The position numbers and the translations under genes were made by a program. Below, in pieces: positions 44,372-52,786 of a stretch of 64,000 bases of DNA. The DNA is from an uncultured Erysipelotrichaceae bacterium (GTDB taxonomy: Bacteria; Bacillota_I; Bacilli_A; RF39; UBA660). Positions within the stretch are counted from its first letter, which is position 1; each line of letters opens with the position of its first letter. The notes under the pieces were generated by a model. That model had not been told where the DNA came from, searched no databases, and worked only from the letters and a program-made list of their open reading frames with translations. The stretch lies in contig CADBDE010000007.1 in the NCBI GenBank assembly GCA_902793375.1, positions 1 through 64,000 on the forward strand, written 5' to 3'.

Positions 44372-45397
44372 CTATTTGTTTTCTATTTGTTTTGCCTCTT
44401 TTAATAATTTATCAAAATCTGAAACATAATTATTATCTTGTATTACTCTATATTTTTCATATTCTTTTAATGCTTTTTCACTAGCTTTTTCATGAGATAT
44501 TTTACCTTTTCCATCTAATGAATTATAGTGAAATACTTTTATTGCATTTTCAACTTCATCCTTCCAATCATTCATATACATTGTTATATTTCTTTCAGCA
44601 TTGTTTTCTGCAATATCTAAAAACATATTAACTAAGTTATTAAGATTTTTTAATTCTTTTTCATCTAAATAATTTTTAGCAATAATAACATCTGATTTTA
44701 ATACTTTTCCATTTGGAGATTTTTCCCAATTAGTAAGCCCCATATTAGTCTTTTTTGAATCCACTCTATTGTATATTATTTCTGCTGCTGTATTACCTGT
44801 AATTGCATAATGAAACTTATTTTGAATTGTTGAATAAAACTCTTTAGCTACATCACTATTTTTATCATAATCAACTGAGCATTCTGCAAATATATCAGTT
44901 ATTTTTTGATAAAACATCCTTTCGCTTGTTCTGATTAATTTAATTCTTTCAAGTAATCTTTCAAAGTATTCTTGATCTGTTTTTCTTGCTTTCATAAATC
45001 TATCATCATTTAAAACAAATCCTTGAATCATATATTCTTTTATTATTTTATTAGCCCAGGTTCTAAACTTGATAGCTTTCTTAGAATTGACTCTAAAACC
45101 AATGGAAATAATCATATCAAGATTATAATATGAAATAAATCTCTTAACATCTCTATTTCCTTCCTTTTGAACTTGTGCAATTTTTTCACATGTTGAATTT
45201 TCAATTAATTCTTCATCTTTATAAATATTGTTAATATGTTTAGTAACTCCGCTTCTATCAATTTCAAAAAGTAATGCTAGTGCTTCAATATTTAACCAAA
45301 CATCTTCATTTTCTAATAATACTTCTATTTTAGTATTACCATCTTCATCATTATAAAATATAATATTTTTTTCATTTCCTATTGTTTTTTCATTCAT
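44372..45397 (-). CDS. RhuM family protein
   Basis: A 341-residue cytoplasmic protein. The N-terminal segment (VWLNIEALALLFEIDRSGVTKHINNIYKDEEL, with AQVQKEGNRDVKRFISYYNLDMIISIGFRVNS) and ANKIIKEYMIQGFVLNDDR are hallmarks of the RhuM/Fic-DOC-associated family (PF13310). TITGN-type and FLDIAE segments follow. Members often sit near restriction or toxin genes; the molecular role is unknown. Here it is directly upstream of GNAT and queuosine-salvage genes and downstream of a YhcG nuclease gene. Confidence 0.88.
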   Translation of the reverse strand: MNEKTIGNEKNIIFYNDEDGNTKIEVLLENEDVWLNIEALALLFEIDRSGVTKHINNIYKDEELIENSTCEKIAQVQKEGNRDVKRFISYYNLDMIISIGFRVNSKKAIKFRTWANKIIKEYMIQGFVLNDDRFMKARKTDQEYFERLLERIKLIRTSERMFYQKITDIFAECSVDYDKNSDVAKEFYSTIQNKFHYAITGNTAAEIIYNRVDSKKTNMGLTNWEKSPNGKVLKSDVIIAKNYLDEKELKNLNNLVNMFLDIAENNAERNITMYMNDWKDEVENAIKVFHYNSLDGKGKISHEKASEKALKEYEKYRVIQDNNYVSDFDKLLKEAKQIENK

Positions 45398-45458
45398 TTA
45401 AATATTCCCCCTTTAACTAACTAATATCTAAATATATTATACTATTTAACATAAAAAA

Positions 45459-46349
45459 TCACAAATAATACATTAACTTATAAGATTTTGAAATAATTCT
45501 TTTATCACTACAATATTCCATTATATATTTATCTTCTTTTTTTACAATTATTATTCCTATTGCTTTATCTTCATTTATTGTCTTTATATTCTTATCTATA
45601 TAGTTCATATATGTTTCTATTTGTCCTATATGTTCTTTTTTTAATTCTGTTATTTTAAGTTCTATTACTACATAACATTTATATTTTATATTATATAAAA
45701 GAAAATCTATATAATTATATCTATTTCCAAGTTTTATTTTATATTCGTTATCTATAAATGTAAATCCTTCTCCTAATTCTTTTAAGAAGTTTGGAATATC
45801 TTCTAATATTAATTTTTGTAATACTTTCTCTGATATTATTTCATAATTATTTTTATTATTAATCAGAATTGGATTCTTTATTAAATCATCTACTTTTGTC
45901 TCTTCTTTATATTTTAATTTTTCTTTTGTCTCATTTGGTAATCTTTCATACTCTTTATTCTTAATTCTTTGTCTTAGTTCTCTTACTGATAAGTTATATT
46001 GTTCTGATATTAAAATATAATAATTAATCTTTTTATCGTCAAACCATATTATTTCACAATAATGACTCCAAGTTAATTTGGCAGACACTGTCTGCCATTT
46101 CTGATACTTAAAATAAAATTGTCTTATGTTTCTTAAATTTCTTTCACTATAACCTTTTCCAAAATCATTAGTTAATTTAATAGAATACTCTTTAATTATT
46201 CCTTCTCCATAGTGTTTTCCTGCTTCGAATAACAATTTACCAACATTATAGTATGTTTCTAAATCGCTTCTATTTTTGCTATAATCTTTTGCTTTCTTTG
46301 TTATTTCATTATTTATTATTTGCTCTTTTATTTCATTGTAATAATTCAT
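45459..46349 (-). CDS. YhcG-like DUF1016 protein with PDDEXK nuclease domain
   Basis: A 296-residue protein. The N-terminal DUF1016_N region has YYNVGKLLFEAGKHYGEGIIKEYS, GYSERNLRNIRQFYFKY and LTWSHYCEIIWFDD. The C-terminal nuclease fold has IDFLLYN (Asp) and CYVVIELKITEL (Glu-x-Lys), then HIGQIETYMNYID. Such proteins often accompany type I restriction loci and mobile elements. It is about 40 residues shorter than many relatives. It is next to RhuM, forming a small defence-like pair. Confidence 0.88.
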   Translation of the reverse strand: MNYYNEIKEQIINNEITKKAKDYSKNRSDLETYYNVGKLLFEAGKHYGEGIIKEYSIKLTNDFGKGYSERNLRNIRQFYFKYQKWQTVSAKLTWSHYCEIIWFDDKKINYYILISEQYNLSVRELRQRIKNKEYERLPNETKEKLKYKEETKVDDLIKNPILINNKNNYEIISEKVLQKLILEDIPNFLKELGEGFTFIDNEYKIKLGNRYNYIDFLLYNIKYKCYVVIELKITELKKEHIGQIETYMNYIDKNIKTINEDKAIGIIIVKKEDKYIMEYCSDKRIISKSYKLMYYL

Positions 46350-46415
46350 GTACCTTCTTTCTCATATTTACTTACAATTATATTATTATTCTTTTATTAT
46401 ATTTTTTCTAAAAAA

Positions 46416-46433
46416 AAACACTTTTTTGTGTTT
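46416..46433 (-). terminator. Terminator after S66 pseudogene
   Basis: A 6-bp stem (AAACAC/GTGTTT) with a T6 loop and a T9 run in the minus direction, two bases after the gene's stop codon. Confidence 0.65.
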
Positions 46434-46434
46434 C

Positions 46435-47364
46435 TTATTTCATAAATTCTTGTTTTAGTTCATATCTTCCATTTTTAAATTCTATTGTTGCATAACTTCC
46501 ATTAATAATTGTATTTGCTGGTTTAACATGACCAATATTAGCATTTATTATTATGTTATCAAATTCTTTTAATGCTTTTTTAATAGCATCTTCATAACTC
46601 ATATCAGCATATATTGTTTCATGTCTAACAGTTCCAAATATAAATGTATTTGAATATTTAAACCATCCAGCTAGTTTTAATTGTAATAGCGTAAGATAAA
46701 CACTAACTGAACTCATTGCAAAGATATCAAAATACCAAATTATTTTTTTATCTTTATATTTTTCAATAAACTTTTTGGTATTGTCATATTTTGTTCCAAT
46801 GATATCTTTTAAACAATCAAGACATCCTCCTATGATTACCCCACTATCTTTAAAATTTCCATTTACAGATTCTATCTTTCTATCTTTATAATCATTTTGA
46901 ATATAATTATTATCCATTATCAATTTGATATTATCTTTAACGTCAATAGAATTGCTTTCAGAAAACTGTTTTGCATTTCTTCCGTATAATGTTGCTAAAT
47001 CATACTTAGTAGTTAATATATATAAAAGTGAAGTTGGATCACTTGCTCCTTATACCCATATATTTTTTTTCTTTATTTTTTTATAATCTATATCATCTAT
47101 TATTTCTAATAAAAAGTCTCCACCTCTTGCAATAATTATACCTTTAATATTTTGATCTAAAAGAGCATTTAATTCATCAATCCTTTGTTTTTTAGATGAA
47201 CTAACAAGACTACTTCCAAATACATTTTTAGTAACTTCTACTCTAAATATTTTATTCAAATTATCAATTGCTAATTCCATTTCTTCTTTGCAATCACTAG
47301 CACCACTTGATAATGCAGTTATTCCAATTAAATCATTATTTTTTAACAATTTTGGGTATTTCAT
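46435..47364 (-). pseudogene. S66 LD-carboxypeptidase/MccF-like gene with in-frame stop
   Basis: The frame is open over 310 codons except for one TAA at 47050-47052. The N-terminal half has GITALSSGASD and IIARGGDFLLEIIDDID; the half after the stop continues GASDPTSLLYILTTKYDLATLYG, then GGCLDCL and IGHVKPANTIINGSYATIE. Relatives read W-[VI]-[QI]-G-[YAF]-SD at the stop, so a CAA (Gln) to TAA change is the simplest cause. The family cleaves murein tetrapeptides or confers microcin C resistance. The conserved catalytic-site surroundings remain intact, so the loss is recent or the stop is leaky. Confidence 0.85.
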
Positions 47365-47393
47365 ATTTTCACTTCCATTATTTATATTTTTAA

Positions 47394-47416
47394 AAAGATA
47401 TTCTTTCGAATATCTT
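47394..47416 (-). terminator. Terminator of trpS
   Basis: A 9-bp stem (AAGATATTC/GAATATCTT) with loop TTTC and a TTTTTAAA run in the minus direction, at the trpS stop codon. Confidence 0.75.
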
Positions 47417-48506
47417 AATTATTATACTTTTCTTGTTGACTATTTATTAATTCTTGATTGTTTCTATAATCAAGTCCCATAGCACTTTTTACTTTTTTTA
47501 GTGTTTCTTGTACTTCTTTTCTTGCTTTATCACTACCCTCAAAAAGAATCTTATATACTCCAGGTATATCTTTTTCAAGTTCTTTTCTTCTTTTTCTTAT
47601 TGGTTCAAGTATATCTTGCATAACATAGATTAAAAACTTTTTAACAAACATATCCCCTAGTCCACCACGTTCATAATGAGCTTTTAATTCATCTAAGTTT
47701 TTATATTCTCCTTCAGTAAAATACTCTTCAAAGTGTTTTGGTGTTGAGAAAGCCTCTAGATAAATAAATACAGGATTTTCTTCAGTCTTACCTGGATCTT
47801 CTACTCTTAAGTGATTAGGATCAGTATACATTCCTTTAATCTTTCTTTCTACTTCTTCTTCTGTATCTGCTAAGAATATACAATTTCCAAGTGACTTACT
47901 CATTTTAGCTGATCCATCTGTTCCAGGAAGCCTTAAACATACTTTATTTTTTGGAAGTACTGCTTCTGGTTCTACTAAAGTTTCTCCATATAATCTATTA
48001 AAAGTTCTTACAATTTCTCTTGTTTGTTCAATCATTGGAAGTTGATCTTCTCCAACTGGAACAATATTAGCATTAAATCCAGTAATATCAGCTGCTTGTG
48101 AAATTGGATAAGTCATGAATCCAACAGGAATTGAATTACCAAATTCTCTATATTTAACTTCTTGTTTTACTGTTGGATTTCTCTCTAGTCTTGCAAGTGT
48201 TACTAGATTCATATAATAAAATGTTAAATCACTTAATTCTGGAATTTGGGATTGTAAAAAGATAGTACACTTATTTGGGTCAATTCCACATGATAAATAA
48301 TCAAGTGCTACTTCTAAAACATTATCTTGAACTTTTTGGAGATTTCCAGAGTTATCAGTAGTTGCTTGTGCATCTGCAATTTCTATAAATATTTTATCAA
48401 AATTATCTTGATCTTGTAATTCTACTCTTTGACGTAATGATCCAACTAAATGACCTACATGTAGTCTTCCTGTTGGTCTATCTCCTGTTAATAATATATC
48501 TTTCAT
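47415..48506 (-). CDS. trpS: Tryptophanyl-tRNA synthetase
   Basis: A class I aminoacyl-tRNA synthetase of 363 residues that charges tRNA-Trp. The HIGH-type motif is RLHVGHLVGSL (residues 14-24). GEDQLPMIEQTREIVR binds tryptophan and ATP. The KMSKS loop is AKMSKSLGN (about residue 204). The overall form (LTGDRPTGRLHVGH) is of the longer TrpS group with an insert after the KMSKS region. No T-box is seen in front of it. Confidence 0.93.
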   Translation of the reverse strand: MKDILLTGDRPTGRLHVGHLVGSLRQRVELQDQDNFDKIFIEIADAQATTDNSGNLQKVQDNVLEVALDYLSCGIDPNKCTIFLQSQIPELSDLTFYYMNLVTLARLERNPTVKQEVKYREFGNSIPVGFMTYPISQAADITGFNANIVPVGEDQLPMIEQTREIVRTFNRLYGETLVEPEAVLPKNKVCLRLPGTDGSAKMSKSLGNCIFLADTEEEVERKIKGMYTDPNHLRVEDPGKTEENPVFIYLEAFSTPKHFEEYFTEGEYKNLDELKAHYERGGLGDMFVKKFLIYVMQDILEPIRKRRKELEKDIPGVYKILFEGSDKARKEVQETLKKVKSAMGLDYRNNQELINSQQEKYNN

Positions 48507-48515
48507 ATACCCTCC

Positions 48516-49217
48516 TTATAATCCAAAATATGTTTCTTTAATTCTATCTATATCTGGATAATCTTCGTTTTTTATTGTTTTTTCAAACAATTTTCTATCA
48601 TAATCAATTTCTTTTTTAGTTATTCTTACACTTTTATCTACAACTTCTATTATTGTATAAAAAGTAGTATTATTACTTGTACATCCACTACTACCTACAC
48701 AAGTAAACAATCCATCATTATTTATCTGAAATGCTTCATGTGAGTGTCCAAAAAACATATAATCAGTTTCTAAACTTTTAGCAACATCAAATATTCTATT
48801 ATCTCCTAAAATATTCAATGGTTGAAAATATGTTTTATCTTCATTAAAGAAAAAGTGAGAAAAAGTAAATAAATTACCTTCAACTAACTCTTCAACTGTC
48901 ATTGGTAAATCAGCAATAAATGCTTTTTCTTGATCATCTAATTGGTTTTTAATCCAATCTCTATGTTTCTTTTCATCTTCTGTTAAATGATTATTATATA
49001 CTTCTTCATTTAATTGATATATTTCATGATTTCCTTTAACCATTTTTACTCTAGATTTCATAATTAAATCTAAACACTCTTTAGGATTAGGACCAAATCC
49101 AATTACATCTCCTAAATATATTACTTCATCTATACTATTTCTTTCTATATCATTTAGTATACTTTCAAGTGCTTGTAGGTTTCCATGTATATCACTAAAA
49201 ATTGCAATTCTTTTCAT
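48516..49217 (-). CDS. Calcineurin-like metallophosphoesterase
   Basis: A 233-residue cytoplasmic protein with all metal motifs: FSDIHGN (residues 7-13), YLGDVIGFGP, KGNHE, TFSHFFF and FGHSHEAF. The arrangement matches the YfcE/MJ0936-like group of phosphodiesterases or phosphatases. It lies nine bases upstream of trpS and just after a Nudix gene, so these probably form one unit. Substrate unknown. Confidence 0.88.
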   Translation of the reverse strand: MKRIAIFSDIHGNLQALESILNDIERNSIDEVIYLGDVIGFGPNPKECLDLIMKSRVKMVKGNHEIYQLNEEVYNNHLTEDEKKHRDWIKNQLDDQEKAFIADLPMTVEELVEGNLFTFSHFFFNEDKTYFQPLNILGDNRIFDVAKSLETDYMFFGHSHEAFQINNDGLFTCVGSSGCTSNNTTFYTIIEVVDKSVRITKKEIDYDRKLFEKTIKNEDYPDIDRIKETYFGL

Positions 49218-49219
49218 AA

Positions 49220-49738
49220 TTATCTATCCTTTATTTTATTATACTCTTTAATTACATCTAACATTTCTTCAACTATTACAGGGTTTCTTGGATTGTCTGG
49301 AATACTATCAATTAATACTTTTTCATAATCTTTTAATGGTATTGTTTTAACAGTAAAACCTCTTGCTTTTTCCCATTCATCAAGCGAAGAATTACTAATA
49401 TCAAATTTAGTATTAGTTCTAACAATATAATAATATATTTCATTTTTTCTATTTAAACCAGTATTATGATAATTCTTAGAATAATAAGTTATTTTTTGAA
49501 ATGGGTTCAATTTAGCATCTTTAACTTCTATTCCAGTCTCTTCTTTTATTTCACGAAGAAGACAATCAGATAATTCCTCATTTTCTTCTAAATGACCTCC
49601 AGGAAACTGATATGTACCATCACAATAACCCAAAGTAATTTCATCATTATCATTAATAATTAATCCTTTAGTTCTTATAACAGTTTCATCTATATCATCA
49701 ATTGTTAAATTATCATAATTATATAGTACTTCTTTCAT
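49220..49738 (-). CDS. Nudix hydrolase
   Basis: A protein of about 172 residues with a complete Nudix box (GGHLEENEELSDCLLREIKEETGIEV minus its first residue; the pattern is G-x5-E-x7-RE-x2-EE-x-G). It hydrolyses nucleoside diphosphate derivatives; the actual substrate is unknown. FPGGHLEE and the following YYSKNYHNTGLNRKNEIYYY segment resemble ADP-ribose or NADH pyrophosphatase-like members. The start at 49738 has GGAG eight bases upstream. Confidence 0.88.
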   Translation of the reverse strand: MKEVLYNYDNLTIDDIDETVIRTKGLIINDNDEITLGYCDGTYQFPGGHLEENEELSDCLLREIKEETGIEVKDAKLNPFQKITYYSKNYHNTGLNRKNEIYYYIVRTNTKFDISNSSLDEWEKARGFTVKTIPLKDYEKVLIDSIPDNPRNPVIVEEMLDVIKEYNKIKDR

Positions 49739-49815
49739 AATGTTTTCTCCATTTTTCAAATAACTAATTCACACATTCTTATTTTATCATATAAATACAA
49801 CTTTTATTATTTAAA

Positions 49816-51252
49816 TTATAATTTTTTAAATTCTTTTATTTTTCTTTTAGCTTGTGTAGTCTTAACTACATCAAGCCAATTGTATCTTGGTCCATATGAA
49901 TAATCATTAGTTATTATTTTTACTCTATCTTTGTTATGAAGAGTGGTTTCAGGTAATACATAATTTCCATTTATTTCTGCTCCAACCATTGTATTTCCAA
50001 TCTCTTCACCAAGTTCATATGCAAAATCAATTGCACATGATCCAGCAGGAAGTTCAACAACATTACCCTTTGTAGTATAAACATATATTTTATCTGTAAA
50101 TAGTTCTCCTTTAACTCTATCTACAAATTCTTTATTATCTCCAAACATTCTATTTATCTCTACTAAGGAATTAAAAAACTGATATTTCTTTTTTAAATCT
50201 TCTTGCATTTTAATTCTTGCTTCACCTTTATTTATATTCCAATATGCAGTTAATCCATATGTTGCAATATTATCCATATCAAATGTTCTTATTTGAGTTT
50301 GAACTAATCTTTCATCAGGTGCAAAAACAGTTGTATGAAGAGATTTATACATATTTGTTTTTGGATTACAAATATAATCTTTAAAAGTATCGTTTAAAGG
50401 ATGATATACACTATGAACAGCTCCTAATGTTCTATAACAATTATCTATATCATCTACCATTATTTTAAGAGCTAACAAATCATGAATATCTGAAATTCTT
50501 CCTTTTTCTTTTAATCTTTTATATATTCCATATATATTTTTTGTTCTTATTTTAATATCATTTGGTATATTCTTATCTTCTAGAACTTTTTTTATAGTTG
50601 AATACATTTCAATTAAACAATTATTACTTTCTTCTTCTATTTTATTTTTTTGATATTCTATAGTTCTATAAGTATCAGGATATAAATATCTTAATGATAA
50701 GTCCTCTAGCTCGGATTTAATATTATAGGCTCCAATGTAATACGCAAGTGGAACAAAAATATCCATTGTTTCCATAGAATTTTCTCTTTGTTTATTAACA
50801 GATTTAAATTGAAGTGTTCTCATATTATGAAGTCTATCAGCAAGTTTAATTATAATAATTCTTACATCATTTGTAAGACCTGTAATTATCTTTCTTGTAT
50901 TGGCAAGATTTTGAGACTCCTTTGAAGTAAAATTCATTTTAGCAAGTTTAGTAACTCCATCAACTAAAGATGCGATAGATGGATTAAACTCGTGAGCAAT
51001 TTCTTCCTTTGTTACGTTTGTATCTTCAATTGTATCATGCAAAAGACCTGCACAAACAGTATCTCTATCAGCTTTCATATCAGCTAATATATATGCTACA
51101 TTTAATGGGTGATTAATATATGGTTCTCCACTTTCACGGAATTGTCCTTCATGTAATTGTTCAGCATATTTATAAGCTTTAGTAATTATTTCTACTTCAT
51201 CTGGATTATAATCTTTTATTTTTCTAATTAAATCTTCAAATGTAATATTCAT
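49816..51252 (-). CDS. Short RelA/SpoT homologue (HD-synthetase-TGS)
   Basis: A 478-residue enzyme of (p)ppGpp metabolism. The HD hydrolase domain is complete: H48 (YINHPL), H72-D73 (LLHDTIED), D139 (KLADRLHNM). The synthetase domain has YGIYKRLKEKG, DIHDLLALKIMV and NMYKSLHTTV, but the usual E-x-QIRT catalytic Glu reads VQTQIRT (Gln318), and the DLIAFR Arg is Lys. A TGS domain (about 385-445) follows and the protein ends there, about 250 residues short of long RSHs (no helical, zinc-finger or ACT domains). It is likely a hydrolase with weak or no synthetase. Confidence 0.85.
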   Translation of the reverse strand: MNITFEDLIRKIKDYNPDEVEIITKAYKYAEQLHEGQFRESGEPYINHPLNVAYILADMKADRDTVCAGLLHDTIEDTNVTKEEIAHEFNPSIASLVDGVTKLAKMNFTSKESQNLANTRKIITGLTNDVRIIIIKLADRLHNMRTLQFKSVNKQRENSMETMDIFVPLAYYIGAYNIKSELEDLSLRYLYPDTYRTIEYQKNKIEEESNNCLIEMYSTIKKVLEDKNIPNDIKIRTKNIYGIYKRLKEKGRISDIHDLLALKIMVDDIDNCYRTLGAVHSVYHPLNDTFKDYICNPKTNMYKSLHTTVFAPDERLVQTQIRTFDMDNIATYGLTAYWNINKGEARIKMQEDLKKKYQFFNSLVEINRMFGDNKEFVDRVKGELFTDKIYVYTTKGNVVELPAGSCAIDFAYELGEEIGNTMVGAEINGNYVLPETTLHNKDRVKIITNDYSYGPRYNWLDVVKTTQAKRKIKEFKKL

Positions 51253-51269
51253 AAAAACCTCCTAAAAAA

Positions 51270-51298
51270 AAACCGCAAAATATTTATTTTTGCAGTTT
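51270..51298 (-). terminator. Terminator of small ORF unit
   Basis: An 11-bp stem with one G-U pair (AAACTGCAAAA/TTTTGCGGTTT in the minus strand) and a T8 run. It lies 18 bases upstream of the RSH start codon. Confidence 0.75.
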
Positions 51299-51390
51299 TA
51301 TTCATTATTTTTTACATAAGAAACGCAAGAACAGTTTGTTCTTTTTATCAACATTATTATAGAAATATAAATAAAAATAATTTTTTCCAT
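51298..51390 (-). CDS. Possible 30-residue hydrophobic peptide
   Basis: An ATG at 51390 opens 30 codons: a hydrophobic N-terminal half (MEKIIFIYISIIMLI), then KRTNCSCVSYVKNNE. AAGGA lies nine bases upstream, a strong promoter precedes it and a terminator follows directly, so this is a complete tiny transcription unit between ffh and the RSH gene. It resembles small membrane or toxin-like peptides in shape only. A non-coding RNA is the alternative. Confidence 0.4.
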   Translation of the reverse strand: MEKIIFIYISIIMLIKRTNCSCVSYVKNNE

Positions 51391-51411
51391 AATTTTGATT
51401 CCTTTTCGATA

Positions 51412-51440
51412 ACTTTACTCTTATTTTCATAATTTGTCAA
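51412..51440 (-). promoter_or_regulatory. Promoter of small ORF unit
   Basis: A perfect -35 box TTGACA (51435-51440), 17-base spacer and -10 box TAAAGT (51412-51417). The start site would fall directly before the AAGGA ribosome site. Confidence 0.6.
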
Positions 51441-51456
51441 TATTATAAATAAAAAA

Positions 51457-51472
51457 ATACCTAAAAAGGCAT
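51457..51472 (-). terminator. Terminator of SRP operon (ffh)
   Basis: A 6-bp stem (ATGCCT/AGGTAT in the minus strand, one G-U pair) with a T-rich loop and a T7 run. It overlaps the ffh stop codon. Confidence 0.6.
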
Positions 51473-52768
51473 TTTCATATTTCCATTTGACATTTGTTTC
51501 ATCATTTTCTTCATTTGTTCAAATTGTGTTAATAATTTATTAACTTCTTGAACAGATAATCCACATCCTTTAGCAATTCTAGTTTTTCTACTTGCTTTTA
51601 TAATATCTGGATTTCTTCTTTCTTTTGGAGTCATAGATTGTATTATTGCTTCAATGTGACTCATTTGTTTAGGATCAATTTTTACATTATTTAATCCCAT
51701 TTTTCTTGCTCCTGGAATTAATTTTATTAAGTTTTCTAGTGGCCCTAATTTTCTTATTTGTTTCATTTGTGATAAGAAGTCTTCTAAATCAAATTTACCA
51801 CTTTGCATTTTTCTTGCAGCTTTCTCAGCTTCTTTTTCATCTATTTCAGATTGGACTTTTTCAACAAGTGATACAATATCACCCATTCCAAGGATTCTTC
51901 CTGCCATTCTTTCTGGATCAAATGTATCAAGTCCGTCCATCTTTTCACTAATACCAATAAATTTAATTGGAACATTAGTCAAATGTCTTACTGATAATGC
52001 AACACCTCCACGAGTATCTCCATCAAGTTTAGTTAAGATTACTCCAGTAAGTGGCAACTTATCATTAAATCCTTGAATAACATTTATAGCATCTTGACCC
52101 ATCATAGCATCAATTACTAAAAGTATTTCTTGAGGATTTACTTTATTTTTAATATTATCTAGTTCATCCATTAATTCTTCATCAATATGAAGTCTTCCTG
52201 CAGTATCTATTAATACATAATCATATTTATTCTCTTTTGCGTATTTTATTGCGTTTTCTGCAATTTCTACAGGATCTTTTTTGCCTTCTTCATATACTGG
52301 GATATTAAGCTGTTTCCCAATTTGTTTTAACTGATCAATTGCAGCAGGACGATAAACATCACATGCAACAATTAATGGTCTTTTAGCATGCTTTTTTCTT
52401 AACATATTAGCAAGTTTTCCAATATGAGTTGTTTTACCACTACCTTGAAGACCTACTAACATAAGTATTGCAGGATTTCCTTTAAGATTTAAATCTTCTT
52501 GTTCTCCTCCTAAAAGTATAGTTAATTCATCTTTAACTATTTTCACAAATACTTCTCCTGGTTTTAAACTTTTTTGTACTTCTTCTCCAAGAGCTTTTTC
52601 TTTAACATTATTTGTAAACTCTTTAACAACTGTATAGTTAACATCAGCTTCTAATAACGCAAGACGAATCTCACGCATCATATCACTAATGTTATTTTCT
52701 GTAATCTTTCCTGTACCTTTTATTTTTGAAAGTGCATTTTGAAGTCTTTCTCCTAAACTTTCAAACAT
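51461..52768 (-). CDS. ffh: Signal recognition particle GTPase Ffh
   Basis: The protein subunit of the SRP, which carries signal peptides to FtsY at the membrane. N domain (residues 1-85), then a G domain with P-loop GLQGSGKTTHIGKLA, DVYRPAAIDQLK, DTAGRLHID and TKLDGDTRGG. The Met-rich M domain follows (MKQIRKLGPLENLIKLIPG, RIAKGCGLSVQEVNKLL, MKKMMKQM) and binds 4.5S RNA and signal peptides. The length of 435 is usual. It is the last gene of the ftsY-ylxM-HerA-ffh operon. Confidence 0.96.
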   Translation of the reverse strand: MFESLGERLQNALSKIKGTGKITENNISDMMREIRLALLEADVNYTVVKEFTNNVKEKALGEEVQKSLKPGEVFVKIVKDELTILLGGEQEDLNLKGNPAILMLVGLQGSGKTTHIGKLANMLRKKHAKRPLIVACDVYRPAAIDQLKQIGKQLNIPVYEEGKKDPVEIAENAIKYAKENKYDYVLIDTAGRLHIDEELMDELDNIKNKVNPQEILLVIDAMMGQDAINVIQGFNDKLPLTGVILTKLDGDTRGGVALSVRHLTNVPIKFIGISEKMDGLDTFDPERMAGRILGMGDIVSLVEKVQSEIDEKEAEKAARKMQSGKFDLEDFLSQMKQIRKLGPLENLIKLIPGARKMGLNNVKIDPKQMSHIEAIIQSMTPKERRNPDIIKASRKTRIAKGCGLSVQEVNKLLTQFEQMKKMMKQMSNGNMKMPF

Positions 52769-52786
52769 TGTAAATCACCTCTTGTA

